The notes: generated by a model not told the origin, from the letters alone. Counted from the stretch's first letter, positions 24,990 to 34,704 are shown. The stretch is DNA of 64,000 nucleotides from Maribacter aquivivus (GCF_900142175.1 NZ_FQZX01000001.1:496001-560000), one strand, 5' to 3'. Numbers and translations are program-made.

Positions 24990-25039
24990 ATTGTTAAATG
25001 TAATGATTAAACCTGATGGATTTTTTCCATAGGCGGGTG

Positions 25040-25069
25040 CAAATATAGATCTTAATCGTGAATTTACAA
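25040..25069 (-). promoter_or_regulatory. Bacteroidetes promoter for rplU-rpmA
   Basis: Minus strand has TTG at 25069-25067, 19 bases, then TATATTTG at 25047-25040. Both elements and the spacing agree with the TTG-N17-23-TAnnTTTG consensus. The box ends about 50 bases before the rplU start. Confidence 0.75.
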
Positions 25070-25085
25070 GTGTTTTTTACGAATT

Positions 25086-25541
25086 TTACGCGCTCTTCAT
25101 CCTTCTAGTGTTCGAAGTCTTAAATAGTTGCATAAAAGATAGTGTCAATACTAAGCTTGTCGTAAAACCCATTACTGCAACCACTAAAAATACAATAGCT
25201 TCAAAACTACGATAAGTACTTGCCCATTTTGTAGATAGTTCCTCTAAAAAACCTGGTTGAAGCTCGGTGGAATATAATGTAAAAAATAGCGTAAATATTA
25301 AAGTTGCTACACCACCTGTTATTAAACCTGCCATAAAACCGCCAGCATATGTGAAATCATTCGCCTTTTTTAATTTGTAATACTTAATGGATTCATAAAT
25401 GGCAAAGCCTGTAATTACTGCATTAAAAAGACTATAAAATACATTTACATGTAGCCCAAGTAATGACAAAATTAAAAAATAAGCAATCAAAGAACCACTG
25501 GCAGCGACGCCAAATCTAATTGGTAGAGCATAGTTATTCAT
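25086..25541 (-). CDS. DUF4199 integral membrane protein
   Basis: A 151-residue protein with four predicted membrane helices, started at MNNYALPIRFGVAASGSLIA. The frame extends to 25586, but the extra part lacks any family resemblance. Helices are visible at about 7-30, 35-50 (VNVFYSLFNAVITGFAIYES), 68-95 (YAGGFMAGLITGGVATLIFT) and 118-142. The YAGGFMAGLITGG segment is typical of DUF4199, common in Bacteroidota and of unknown function. It is a single gene upstream of, and divergent from, the peptidase pair. Confidence 0.85.
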   Translation of the reverse strand: MNNYALPIRFGVAASGSLIAYFLILSLLGLHVNVFYSLFNAVITGFAIYESIKYYKLKKANDFTYAGGFMAGLITGGVATLIFTLFFTLYSTELQPGFLEELSTKWASTYRSFEAIVFLVVAVMGFTTSLVLTLSFMQLFKTSNTRRMKSA

Positions 25542-25723
25542 AACGAGTATATTTTTGTTTAGACTTTTAAGATAAACAATAAACAACCATTAATTGAATT
25601 TTATCTGTTAAAGAATACTTATATTGAAGATTGTTCTTACAAAAAATTATTTTTTATGTAACATTTTTGTAAAGTCATATACTAACTAAACAGAACATTA
25701 GACACTAACCTAAAACAGTTTAA

Positions 25724-27046
25724 ATGAAAATGAAATTACTACTGGTTTCGGCTATATTCCTTTATGGTTTTACCGGACTCGCACAAGAGGTTGCCTACGA
25801 AGAGTACAACCTTGAAAACGATTTACACGTTATTCTACATCAAGACAACACCGCCCCTATTATTTCCATCTCTGTATTTTACCACGTAGGATCTAAAGAC
25901 GAAGACCCACAAAGAACAGGATTTGCACACTTTTTTGAACACCTACTTTTTGAGGGTACCGAAAATATTGAAAAGGGAGAATGGGACAAGATAGTATCCG
26001 CAAACGGTGGGTCAGGTAATGCCACTACCAATGAAGATAGAACTTACTACTATGAAGTTTTTCCTTCTAACAATTTAGAATTAGGTCTTTGGCTAGAATC
26101 TGAAAGAATGCTTCACCCTGTTATTAACCAAAAAGGTGTTGACACGCAAAATGAAGTAGTCAAAGAAGAAAAAAGACTTCGCGTTGATAATTCTCCTTAC
26201 GGAAAATTCATAGAAAACATTAAAAAGAATCTATTTCAAAGCCATCCTTATAAAGAAACTGTTATTGGAAAAATGGCAGACTTAGATGCCGCTACTCTAG
26301 ATGAATTCAAAGCTTTCCAGAAAAAATTCTATTCTCCTAACAATGCCGTTTTGGTTATTGCAGGAGATTTTGAAACCGAAAATGCCAAAAAGTTGATTTC
26401 AGATTATTTTAAGGATATCCCTAAGGGAGCAAAAATTACAAGAAGCTTTCCAAAAGAAAATCCTATCACAACAGAAATTAATGCAAAGGCTTACGACTCT
26501 AACATTCAAATACCGGCTTCTATGATTGCTTATAGAACTCCCGGCCTAAAAAATAGAGATAGCCAAGTACTAGAAATGATTTCTACCTATTTATCTGACG
26601 GTCCATCTTCAAAACTTTACAAGAAAATGGTAGATGAAGAAAAACAGGCATTACAAATCGGTGCCATACCGGTAACCTTAGAAGATTACGGTATGTATAT
26701 TGTTTTTGCACTTCCGGTGGGTGAAACTAGCTTGAGCACGCTTAACACTTCTATTGAAACTGAAGTTGAGAAATTGAGAAATGACCTTATTTCTGAAAAT
26801 GATTATCAAAAACTACAGAACAAGTTTGAAAATCAGTTTGTAAATAGCAATTCTAGTATTGAAGGTATTGCAGAATCTCTTGCTGAGTATTATGCACTTT
26901 ATGGAGATACATCTCTTATCAACAAAGAAATAGAAGTTTACAGATCTATTACAAGAGAAGAAATCAAAGAAGTTGCCAACAAGTATTTAAAACCTAACCA
27001 AAGGTTAGTATTAGAATATTTACCTGAACAAAATACTGCAAACTAA
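25724..27046 (+). CDS. M16 zinc metallopeptidase, catalytic subunit
   Basis: A 440-residue secreted peptidase of the pitrilysin/insulinase family with a signal peptide (MKMKLLLVSAIFLYGFTGLAQ). The inverted zinc motif HFFEH is at residues 69-73 in GFAHFFEHLLFEGT, and the distal Glu ligand lies in QNEVVKEEKR near 145. The C-terminal half is the substrate-binding M16C domain. It is the active partner of a two-gene pair: the following gene starts 2 bases after its stop and lacks the zinc motif. Such pairs work as a periplasmic or surface clamshell degrading small peptides. Confidence 0.93.
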   Translation: MKMKLLLVSAIFLYGFTGLAQEVAYEEYNLENDLHVILHQDNTAPIISISVFYHVGSKDEDPQRTGFAHFFEHLLFEGTENIEKGEWDKIVSANGGSGNATTNEDRTYYYEVFPSNNLELGLWLESERMLHPVINQKGVDTQNEVVKEEKRLRVDNSPYGKFIENIKKNLFQSHPYKETVIGKMADLDAATLDEFKAFQKKFYSPNNAVLVIAGDFETENAKKLISDYFKDIPKGAKITRSFPKENPITTEINAKAYDSNIQIPASMIAYRTPGLKNRDSQVLEMISTYLSDGPSSKLYKKMVDEEKQALQIGAIPVTLEDYGMYIVFALPVGETSLSTLNTSIETEVEKLRNDLISENDYQKLQNKFENQFVNSNSSIEGIAESLAEYYALYGDTSLINKEIEVYRSITREEIKEVANKYLKPNQRLVLEYLPEQNTAN

Positions 27047-27048
27047 AA

Positions 27049-29127
27049 ATGACTATGAAAACTACATATATATTATTCTTAACATTATTCTCGGTAATTA
27101 CTCTACAAGCACAGGTAGACCGTTCAGTTATGCCAACACCTGGACCTGCGCCTGAAATTAACTTGGGAGAACCGCAATCTTTCAACCTCAACAACGGATT
27201 AAAAGTATTGGTAGTTGAAAACCATAAACTACCAAGAGTATCTATGCAATTATCAATTGACAACCCGCCAATTTTAGAAGGTGACAAAGCTGGCACAGCT
27301 AGTTTAACCGGCAGTCTCTTAGGGCTAGGATCTAAAAATATAACAAAGGAAGCCTTCAATGAAGAAATCGATTTTTTAGGGGCTAGACTATATTTTAGTT
27401 CTCAAGGCGCTTATGCACAATCGCTTTCTAAATACTTTTCTAGAATGATGGAGCTTATGGCAGACGCGGCTATAAATCCGAATTTTACTCAAGAGGAATT
27501 TGACAAGGAAAAGGATAAACTTATTACCGGATTAAAATCTGAGGAGAAAGTAGTTTCTTCGATTTCTAGTAGAGTTCAAAGGGCTTTAGCCTACGGCAAA
27601 AATCATCCTTATGGAGAATTTACTACCGAAGAAACCGTAAACAATGTAACCCTTGGTGATGTCGAAGAGTTTTACAGAGAATATTTTGTACCTGCAAATG
27701 CCTATTTAATTGTAATTGGTGATGTGAATTTTGAAGAAGTAAAGACTTTGACAGAAACTTATTTTACATCTTGGACGAAAGCCGTGCCACCAAGTTTCTC
27801 TTATTCTCAACCTAAAAATGTACCAAATACGCAAATCAATTTTGTTGATATGCCAAATGCCGTACAGTCAGAAATTACTGTACAGAATATTGTAAACCTA
27901 AAAATGAGTGATGACGATTACATTGCTGCATTATTAGCCAATCAAATTTTAGGTGGTGGTTCTGACAGTAGAATAAATCTTAATCTTAGAGAAGACAAGG
28001 GATATACTTACGGTGCATATTCGTCTCTTGGAAATGATAAATACGGACCATCTAGATTTGCCGCTTCTGTTGAAGTAAGAAATACGGTTACAGATAGTTC
28101 AGTTGTACAATTATTAAAAGAGATTGAACTCATTAACACACAACCTGTAAAAGACGAAGAACTTAAAACCACAAAGGCATTATATGCCGGTAGTTTTATA
28201 ATGGCTCTAGAAGACCCAGAAACAATTGCTAGGTATGCTTTGAACGTTGAGAAAGAAAATCTATCTAAAGATTTTTACAAAACATTTTTAGAGAAACTAG
28301 ATAAGATTAGCAAAGAAGAAGTAGAAACAGCTGCTAAAAAATATTTCAATGTTGATAACGCCAGAGTAATTGTCGTTGGTAAAGGCAGTGATATTCTTTC
28401 TAGTCTACAAAATATAAACTTCAAAGGAAAGAAGCTTCCCGTGCTTGCTTACTCTAAAACTGCCGACAGAGTTGAAACTCCAGATTACAATGCAGCTATA
28501 CCTACAGATGTATCTGCGCAATCTGTACTTGAAAAATATATTGAGGCTATTGGTGGAAAATCAAAACTAGAAGGTGTTAACACGTTAGCAATGATGGCTG
28601 AAGCAGAAATGCAAGGCATGAAGCTTAATTTGAACATCAAAAAAACATCTAGCGACCAACTAATGCAAGATGTACAAATGATGGGTAATTCAGTTAGCAA
28701 ACAAGTACTTAATGGCGATAAAGGATATATGATCGTACAAGGGCAGCGTAAGGATCTTGCTGGTGAAGAAATAAAAACCTTTAAAGGTGAATCTGCTCCA
28801 TTTTCTGAACTCCAATTATTAAGTGACAACACCATTACTTTGGAAGGCATGGAAATGGTTGGTGATAAAAATGCCTACAAACTTAAAGTTGGCGAAAACA
28901 AATCTGCTTTCTATGATGCCGAAACCGGACTTAAGCTACAAGAGGTGACAGTAACTGAAATGCAAGGCCAGCAAATTGCAAGTACTTCTAATTTTGAAGA
29001 TTACAAAGAGGTAGCTGGTATATTGTTTCCTTATAAAATAATGCAGACTGTTGGACCACAATCCTTTGAATTTATAGTTTCAGAAATCAAAGTAAATGAT
29101 GGCGTATCGCCTGCTGATTTTGAATAA
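27049..29127 (+). CDS. M16 peptidase-like subunit without zinc motif, with C-terminal extra domain
   Basis: A 692-residue secreted partner of the upstream peptidase. After the signal peptide (about 1-25) two M16-type domains follow (about 30-460), but the HxxEH motif is replaced by TASLTGSLLGLGSKN, so it cannot bind zinc in the usual way. The R/Y-type substrate site is intact (NLREDKGYTYGAYSS near 308). Residues 480-692 form an extra beta-rich domain (VLEKYIEAIGGKSKLEGVNT onwards) resembling LolA-like or outer-membrane sorting domains often attached to these proteins. Translational coupling to the catalytic subunit is likely. Confidence 0.9.
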   Translation: MTMKTTYILFLTLFSVITLQAQVDRSVMPTPGPAPEINLGEPQSFNLNNGLKVLVVENHKLPRVSMQLSIDNPPILEGDKAGTASLTGSLLGLGSKNITKEAFNEEIDFLGARLYFSSQGAYAQSLSKYFSRMMELMADAAINPNFTQEEFDKEKDKLITGLKSEEKVVSSISSRVQRALAYGKNHPYGEFTTEETVNNVTLGDVEEFYREYFVPANAYLIVIGDVNFEEVKTLTETYFTSWTKAVPPSFSYSQPKNVPNTQINFVDMPNAVQSEITVQNIVNLKMSDDDYIAALLANQILGGGSDSRINLNLREDKGYTYGAYSSLGNDKYGPSRFAASVEVRNTVTDSSVVQLLKEIELINTQPVKDEELKTTKALYAGSFIMALEDPETIARYALNVEKENLSKDFYKTFLEKLDKISKEEVETAAKKYFNVDNARVIVVGKGSDILSSLQNINFKGKKLPVLAYSKTADRVETPDYNAAIPTDVSAQSVLEKYIEAIGGKSKLEGVNTLAMMAEAEMQGMKLNLNIKKTSSDQLMQDVQMMGNSVSKQVLNGDKGYMIVQGQRKDLAGEEIKTFKGESAPFSELQLLSDNTITLEGMEMVGDKNAYKLKVGENKSAFYDAETGLKLQEVTVTEMQGQQIASTSNFEDYKEVAGILFPYKIMQTVGPQSFEFIVSEIKVNDGVSPADFE

Positions 29128-29147
29128 CAATAATTTATTATAAATAG

Positions 29148-29174
29148 AAAAACCCGCTAAATAGCGGGTTTTTT
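29148..29174. terminator. Bidirectional terminator between the M16 pair and the GIN protein
   Basis: Arms AAAAACCCGCT and AGCGGGTTTTT around a 4-base loop, with a T run on each strand, between converging genes. Confidence 0.9.
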
Positions 29175-29199
29175 GTTTTTCAATTTCTAGGTCAAGTTC

Positions 29200-29943
29200 T
29201 TATCCTATTTTTCTAATTGTTGCTTCTCCAAATATTAATCCTTTATCTACTTCTGGGTTACCAGTATAATTAATATTTGTTTCTCCATAGCAGGTTACTT
29301 TCAACCTTTCAATAACATTTACCCTAAAATTACTTTCGCCATAAGCGGTAATTTTAGTTTCATCTGCAACCATACCTTCTGTATTTACCTCACTCTCCCC
29401 ATATGCTCTAAATACTTGACGCGCCACATTACCTTCACCGATTTCTAAATAGCTACTACCATAAATTGCTACTGTTAGTTCATCTATAGAAACTGAATCA
29501 AAATACACTTTTGCCGCTCCGTATAACGACATTTTAAAATCATCGGCATTGAACAGATTTTTACATCTTACTATCTCTTCTCCCCTAATAGATAGATTTT
29601 CTAGTTTTCTATAAGTAACCGTAACAGAAGCCATAGTGCCATTATAAATTGATTTGCTGCCGCGCCATTTATCAGTTGAAATGCGTTCAGATTTGGTTAC
29701 CACCTTAGCACCGTCTAAGTATAACCGCAGCGTTCTACCTTCTACTTCTACATTTATTTTATCTAACGATATTTTTGCATTATCAATAACAACACTTTCT
29801 TCTTCGCCTTCAACAAGATTTAATTCTATATGCGGACTAACAATTAGTTTATCAAAAGATTTTACATTGAATGTTTTTTCTTGAGCCTGTAAACTACCTA
29901 TAACAAAGGTTACTGCGAGTAGCGTAAATATGATTTTTTTCAT
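29200..29943 (-). CDS. Head-GIN domain (DUF2807) secreted protein
   Basis: A 247-residue exported protein. The signal peptide MKKIIFTLLAVTFVIGSLQA is followed by a right-handed beta-helix-like repeat domain typical of DUF2807: FDKLIVSPHIELNLVEGEEE near residue 30, then repeated YG-x-S/E turns (YGSSYLEIGEGN, AYGESEVNTEG, AYGESNFRVN, CYGETNINYTG). These proteins are exported to the periplasm or surface in Bacteroidota; the role is unknown and may be adhesive or structural. It is a single gene. Confidence 0.88.
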   Translation of the reverse strand: MKKIIFTLLAVTFVIGSLQAQEKTFNVKSFDKLIVSPHIELNLVEGEEESVVIDNAKISLDKINVEVEGRTLRLYLDGAKVVTKSERISTDKWRGSKSIYNGTMASVTVTYRKLENLSIRGEEIVRCKNLFNADDFKMSLYGAAKVYFDSVSIDELTVAIYGSSYLEIGEGNVARQVFRAYGESEVNTEGMVADETKITAYGESNFRVNVIERLKVTCYGETNINYTGNPEVDKGLIFGEATIRKIG

Positions 29944-30011
29944 GATTATCGTTTTTTCGATTAGTTCTATACAAAGACAACCCTAAGTCAAGTTTGTTAC
30001 AGTAAACCGAA

Positions 30012-30902
30012 TTATTTTTGAAGAACTATTACTTTTTTTCTATTTACTAGCCAAACACCAAATAAGATGATGAGTCCGCCTAGTAGCTGTAGAATACTGA
30101 TATTTTCGCCATCTAAAAACCCCCATAACACCGCCACAAGAGGAATCAAATACGTTACAGATGCCGCAAATACAGGACTAGATAATTTTATTAATTTATT
30201 AAATAGAATATTCGCCAAAGCTGTACCTAAAAAAGCCAATGCCATAATATACCAAATAGCCTCATGCATAGCACTATCGCCCGCAAACTGCTGAAACACC
30301 CCTGTATAAATCAATATAATTAATGCTGGTAGAAATGCCACTCCAAAACTTGCCGTCGTTACTGCTAACGGAGTTAAATGAGATAAATACTTCTTAATGA
30401 TGTTGATATTAAAAGCATAACCCAATGCAGCAACAATAATAAATAAGGAATACCAATAATTTTGGTTCACATTATCATCCATACCCGCAGCAATAAGAAC
30501 TATAGTACCAAAAAGACCTATTAAAACCCCTAAAACTTGTCTCCCTTTAAGCGAAAGTCCAAAAAGCGCTATACCCACCAAGGTGGTAAACAAAGGCGCT
30601 ACAGAGTTTAAAATAGACGTAATTCCACTACTAATTTCCATTTGTGCCAATGCAAAGAAAAAAGGAGGAAAAAATGAACTACACAACCCTGCGATAGCCA
30701 CCCATTTCCAATCGGTCTTTGAAAGGGTTTTTAAAGATTTAAAACCAAGTACAAATAACAATATAGATGCAAATACGATTCTTAACCCACCAACTTGTAG
30801 TGGCGTATAACCAACTAAAGACCGTTTAATTAATATAAAGGAAGAACCCCATATAAGTGACAGAACAACTAGGTAAATCCACTTTTGATCTATATTCTTC
30901 AA
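30012..30902 (-). CDS. EamA/DMT family transporter
   Basis: A 296-residue inner-membrane protein with ten predicted helices arranged as two EamA repeats of five helices. The N-terminal repeat begins WIYLVVLSLIWGSSFILIKR and contains RIVFASILLF and SGITSILNSVAPLFTTLVG. The second begins near 150 and ends LLGGLIILFGVWLVNRKK. Family members export metabolites such as amino acids or nucleosides. The substrate cannot be predicted. It is a single gene. Confidence 0.9.
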   Translation of the reverse strand: MKNIDQKWIYLVVLSLIWGSSFILIKRSLVGYTPLQVGGLRIVFASILLFVLGFKSLKTLSKTDWKWVAIAGLCSSFFPPFFFALAQMEISSGITSILNSVAPLFTTLVGIALFGLSLKGRQVLGVLIGLFGTIVLIAAGMDDNVNQNYWYSLFIIVAALGYAFNINIIKKYLSHLTPLAVTTASFGVAFLPALIILIYTGVFQQFAGDSAMHEAIWYIMALAFLGTALANILFNKLIKLSSPVFAASVTYLIPLVAVLWGFLDGENISILQLLGGLIILFGVWLVNRKKVIVLQK

Positions 30903-31058
30903 TTTTTTTTAGTTTACAGCAAAAGTGGGGTTTTTTCTAAAAAATACACCTAGTTACAGACTAATTTTTACTGCTGATTAGATAAAGCATTTTACATATT
31001 TGGTATCTTTACATTATAATAACGTTTACGCTAACAACGTAACCATCAATACAGTGTT

Positions 31059-31412
31059 ATGAAATTCAAAGTATTATTTCTATTTGTGACCATATTCACA
31101 CTGGCGACCAATGCTTCTTTAGCTCAAGAAGATGCTACTTTACCTGCCGAAATTGAAAGTAGCTTTTCAAGTACTATTCTAGTTGGTATAGATGGTATGG
31201 CTTGCCAAGAAGGTTGTGCCGATAAAATTTCTTCTAATTTAATGGAGACCGAAGGTGTAGTTTCTTCAGAAATTAGTTTTGAAAATAAAAACGGACTAAT
31301 AACTTTTGACCCTACGATCATTAGTATTGAAGAGGTAAAAGCTGTTATTACCAACACCAAAGTTAAAGACTACGTTTACACCATAAATGCTATTACTACA
31401 AAAGACAACTAA
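31059..31412 (+). CDS. Secreted heavy-metal-associated (HMA) domain protein
   Basis: A 117-residue exported protein with a signal peptide (about 1-22, ending SLAQE) and one ferredoxin-like HMA domain (about 41-110). The metal loop reads GMACQEGCADKI, with three residues between the cysteines instead of the usual two in GMxCxxC. This CxxxC form, with a hydrophobic follow-up (KISSNLMETEGVVSSEISFE), recurs in Flavobacteriia. It may bind Cu(I) or another soft metal in the periplasm. A lipoprotein gene starts 1 base after its stop, implying co-expression. No P-type ATPase is near. Confidence 0.85.
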   Translation: MKFKVLFLFVTIFTLATNASLAQEDATLPAEIESSFSSTILVGIDGMACQEGCADKISSNLMETEGVVSSEISFENKNGLITFDPTIISIEEVKAVITNTKVKDYVYTINAITTKDN

Positions 31413-31413
31413 A

Positions 31414-31836
31414 ATGAAAAATATACTTTACACACTTGCCATAGTCTCATTAATATCTTTCAGTTCTTGTAAAGAAACCAAGAAAGTAGATGAGCCTTCC
31501 AAAATGGAGCACGTAATGAGCATTCATGATGAGGTTATGCCAAAAATGGGAACTTTAGGAAAGTTGGTTGGTCAATTAAAACCAATGGCAGATTCTTTAG
31601 GAGCCGAGTCTGTTGAGGCAAAAGCAATGAAAGACCTTCAAGAAGCCAATAGGTCTATGATGGATTGGATGCAAGGTTTTGGTGATCGCTTCGATTCAGA
31701 AGAAATAATGAACGGTAAAGAACTTTCTGATGAAAAGAAACAGTGGCTAAAAGAGGAAGAAGATAAAGTTCAACAAGTAAGAGAGAACATTAATTCTAGT
31801 ATTGAGCGTGCTGAAGAGATTCTAAGCAAGCAGTAA
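31414..31836 (+). CDS. Lipoprotein with helical domain
   Basis: A 140-residue lipoprotein when started at MKNILYTLAIVSLISFSSC (Cys19). An in-frame ATG at 31387 would overlap the HMA gene and add 9 residues. The mature part is mostly helical and highly charged: SIHDEVMPKMGTLGKLVGQL, AKAMKDLQEANRSMMDWMQGF and a C-terminal coiled coil. Several Met and His residues (HVMSIHDEVMPKM, MMDWM) could bind metal. Placed directly behind the HMA protein, it may be a periplasmic metal-handling partner. I do not recognise the family. Confidence 0.75.
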   Translation: MKNILYTLAIVSLISFSSCKETKKVDEPSKMEHVMSIHDEVMPKMGTLGKLVGQLKPMADSLGAESVEAKAMKDLQEANRSMMDWMQGFGDRFDSEEIMNGKELSDEKKQWLKEEEDKVQQVRENINSSIERAEEILSKQ

Positions 31837-31848
31837 AAGCATCATATT

Positions 31849-32799
31849 CTAAAAAGGTAAATTAGAAAGATCTACATTACCACCAGATATTATAATACCA
31901 ATTTTTTTATTCTGAAAAACTTCTGGCTGCTCTTTTGATTGTTTCAAAACTGCAGCCACAGTTACCGCACTAGAAGGTTCTATGATAATTTTCATACGTT
32001 CCCAAACTAGCTTCATCGCAGCAACTATCTCATCTTCGGTAATTCTAACGATACCGCTCACGAGCTCCTTTATTATTGGGAAATTCTTATCTCCCAACAT
32101 TGTTTTTAATCCGTCTGCAATGGTATTTGTTGTTTCATTACTTTCTATTTTACCGCTTTGTAGAGAGCGGTATGCGTCATCTGCTTCAAACGGCTCAGCA
32201 CCATAAACTTTACAATTATTTCCAAAATATGAAGCTGCCAACGCAGAACCTGCAATGAGACCGCCACCACCTACTGGGCAAAATATAAAATCTAAATCGG
32301 GTTGTTTTTTAAGCAACTCTAATGCAGCAGTACCTTGCCCTAAAATAACATTGATATCGTTGGATGGATGCACAAAAGTAGCTCCTGTCTTCAATCCTAT
32401 TTCATCAGCAAACGCTTGCCTTGCTTGAACGGTTGGCTCACACTCATATATTTTACCACCATACTCTCTTACTCCAACTTTTTTGACTTCTGGCGCTGTA
32501 CTTGGCATTACTATATGCGCTGTAACACCAACACTCTGCGCCGCTAATGACAAAGCTTGGGCAAAATTACCGGACGAATGTGTTACTACTCCACTTTTCT
32601 TTTGCTCTTCTGATAATTGTAAAATTGCATTGGTAGCACCACGCATTTTGTATGCGCCTGCCCTTTGAAAATTTTCGCATTTAAAAAATACTTGAGCACC
32701 AACCTCTTTATCAACTAGTCTAGAAGTTAAAATAGCTGTTTTATGAACAAATGGAGCTATTCGTTTATGACAATCTAAAAGGTCTTGTTTTGTCATCAT
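31849..32799 (-). CDS. PLP-dependent threonine/serine dehydratase or serine racemase-like enzyme
   Basis: A 316-residue fold-type II PLP enzyme. The Schiff-base Lys is in FQRAGAYKMRGATNAI near residue 53, the substrate loop is SSGNFAQAL (about 76), and the phosphate-binding glycine loop is CPVGGGGLIAGSAL near 175. Length matches catabolic threonine dehydratases, serine racemases and threo-3-hydroxyaspartate ammonia-lyases, and it lacks the ACT regulatory domain of biosynthetic IlvA. It deaminates or racemises a beta-hydroxy amino acid in the cytosol. It starts 6 bases after gldD and may be the last gene of the ssb-gldE-gldD operon. Confidence 0.88.
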   Translation of the reverse strand: MMTKQDLLDCHKRIAPFVHKTAILTSRLVDKEVGAQVFFKCENFQRAGAYKMRGATNAILQLSEEQKKSGVVTHSSGNFAQALSLAAQSVGVTAHIVMPSTAPEVKKVGVREYGGKIYECEPTVQARQAFADEIGLKTGATFVHPSNDINVILGQGTAALELLKKQPDLDFIFCPVGGGGLIAGSALAASYFGNNCKVYGAEPFEADDAYRSLQSGKIESNETTNTIADGLKTMLGDKNFPIIKELVSGIVRITEDEIVAAMKLVWERMKIIIEPSSAVTVAAVLKQSKEQPEVFQNKKIGIIISGGNVDLSNLPF

Positions 32800-32805
32800 A
32801 CGGCT

Positions 32806-33366
32806 TTATTTTTTCCAACGAAGTGTTTCTATAATTCCCCTGATGTCATTCTGAAGATATGAAGCTGCTGGTAGAATGGAGTCATAATTCGGTTTTGTAT
32901 AAAAATATACAGAACCCGTTAAAAAGTGTTCAGTACTATCGGTGACGTAAAACTGAGATTGCGAAGCTGCATTACCCTGCACCTCAAATAAAGAACCATA
33001 AATTTTATTATCAGGATTTACGTACGGCTGCTCTACAATGTTATCCGCTTTTGCAGCATGTTCATAGCTAAGCCTTTTAGAATCGTTAATTAATTGATCC
33101 AAATTACCATCAATCTTTTTATAGCTTAGAAAAATAGCACCTTTCATTTCAGGATATGAGATGGTGTACGCTTTATCGCCATTCAACTCTGCATTTGCTA
33201 ATTGATTGTATTTAAAACTAAAGTTCTCTGTTTCTAAATCTGCTAATTTACCCTGAGGATATTCCAACCGCATTTTAGCCTTAGGTTTAGGAAGTGTAGG
33301 TTCATCATTACAACTAACCATCAAAAGAAATACTACTAAAAATCCAACGAACAACTTACTCTTCAT
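32806..33366 (-). CDS. gldD: Gliding motility lipoprotein GldD
   Basis: A 186-residue lipoprotein (signal MKSKLFVGFLVVFLLMVSC, Cys19) matching GldD: PTLPKPKAKMRLEYPQ after the lipobox and AIFLSYKKIDGNLDQLINDS in the middle, ending IRGIIETLRWKK. In Flavobacterium johnsoniae GldD is required for gliding and for stability of the type IX secretion machinery. It overlaps the end of gldE by 11 bases, the standard gldE-gldD arrangement. Confidence 0.93.
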   Translation of the reverse strand: MKSKLFVGFLVVFLLMVSCNDEPTLPKPKAKMRLEYPQGKLADLETENFSFKYNQLANAELNGDKAYTISYPEMKGAIFLSYKKIDGNLDQLINDSKRLSYEHAAKADNIVEQPYVNPDNKIYGSLFEVQGNAASQSQFYVTDSTEHFLTGSVYFYTKPNYDSILPAASYLQNDIRGIIETLRWKK

Positions 33367-34684
33367 GTGGCAAGGTTACTTTTATTTGTTTTAATCTTTT
33401 TTTATCCATTGCTTCTACAACAAAGGTAAAAGACTCAAATACTATTTTCTCTCCACGTCTTGGAAAACTTCCTGCCTTTTCTAAAACAAAACCAGCCAAG
33501 GTTTCTGACTCTCCTTTATTCTCTTCAAAGATTTCACTATCCTCTAATTTAATAACTCTATAAAAATCTTTAAGAGGCGTTTTTCCTTCAAAAACATAAT
33601 TGAAATCATCTAATTTCGAAAAAATTAAATCTTCATCATCAAACTCATCACTAATATCACCTACAATTTCTTCAATAATATCTTCTAAAGACACCAAACC
33701 AGAAGTACCACCATATTCATCTACAACTATAGCCAAGTGATTTTTCTTCTCTTGAAATTCACCCAATAAATCATCTAATTTTTTATTCTCAGGTACAAAA
33801 TAAGGCTCCCTGATTAAGGTTATCCAATTAAAGGTTTTTCGATCAAGGTAAGGCAACAAATCTTTTACATATAAAACACCTTTTACAGTATCTATGTTCT
33901 CTCCAAAAACAGGAATTCTAGAATATCCGTTCTTCTTTATTTCTCCTAAAACTTCAAGAAACTTCATTTGCTCATTAAGAGCAAAAATATCTATTCGAGG
34001 TCTCATTACCTGCTTGGTATCTGTATTACCAAAGGTTACAATACCTTCTAAAATCTTTTTCTCTTCTTTAGTAGTATCGCCATGAGAAGTTAAATCTAAT
34101 GCCTGTGACAACTGATCAACACTTAAACTTGATTTCTGCTTACCAAGCTTGTTGTACAAAAACAATGTACCAGAACGCATTGGCAAGCTTAGTGGTGAAA
34201 AAATAAAATCTAAGACACGTAACGGATAAGCCATTAAATGCGCAAAACTCATTCTATTTCTGTTGGCATATACCTTTGGCAGAATTTCACCGAACATTAA
34301 AATAAGAAAAGTAGCCACCACAACTTCTAAAAGAAACCGCTCTGAAAGCACACCAAACCATATTCTATTGATATTCGCAAAAAGAGTATCGCCTATGATA
34401 CTAAACAATAACACCACACCAATGTTAATAGCATTATTTGCTATTAAAATGGTAGCTAATAATTTTTTTGGACGCTCTAGAAGCTTAATAAGAATTGAAC
34501 TTTTAGCAGATTTTTCATCTTGCAGCTCTTTAATCTCAGTTGATGAAAGACCAAACATAGCCACTTCTGCTCCAGAAATAAGTGCAGAGCAAACAAGTAG
34601 TACACATAGTACAACTATATTCATTGCAAAAACACCGTTCACAACTAATGTTGTCATTAATAACGGTAAGGGGTCTGGGTCCAA
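33356..34684 (-). CDS. gldE: Gliding motility-associated protein GldE (CNNM/CorC type)
   Basis: A 442-residue inner-membrane protein. It starts with the hallmark MDPDPLPLL. A CNNM domain with about four helices (to about residue 190, including SALISGAEVAMFGLSSTE) is followed by a CBS pair (about 205-330, VMRPRIDIFALNE and VVDEYGGTSGLVSLEDIIEEI) and a CorC/HlyC C-terminal domain (FVLEKAGSFPRRGE). CNNM/CorC proteins are linked to Mg efflux. GldE enhances gliding when GldD or GldB is limiting. It lies between ssb and gldD in a conserved Flavobacteriia cluster. Confidence 0.94.
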   Translation of the reverse strand: MDPDPLPLLMTTLVVNGVFAMNIVVLCVLLVCSALISGAEVAMFGLSSTEIKELQDEKSAKSSILIKLLERPKKLLATILIANNAINIGVVLLFSIIGDTLFANINRIWFGVLSERFLLEVVVATFLILMFGEILPKVYANRNRMSFAHLMAYPLRVLDFIFSPLSLPMRSGTLFLYNKLGKQKSSLSVDQLSQALDLTSHGDTTKEEKKILEGIVTFGNTDTKQVMRPRIDIFALNEQMKFLEVLGEIKKNGYSRIPVFGENIDTVKGVLYVKDLLPYLDRKTFNWITLIREPYFVPENKKLDDLLGEFQEKKNHLAIVVDEYGGTSGLVSLEDIIEEIVGDISDEFDDEDLIFSKLDDFNYVFEGKTPLKDFYRVIKLEDSEIFEENKGESETLAGFVLEKAGSFPRRGEKIVFESFTFVVEAMDKKRLKQIKVTLPHEE

Positions 34685-34704
34685 TAGTTGTTATTTAAAT
34701 TTTG

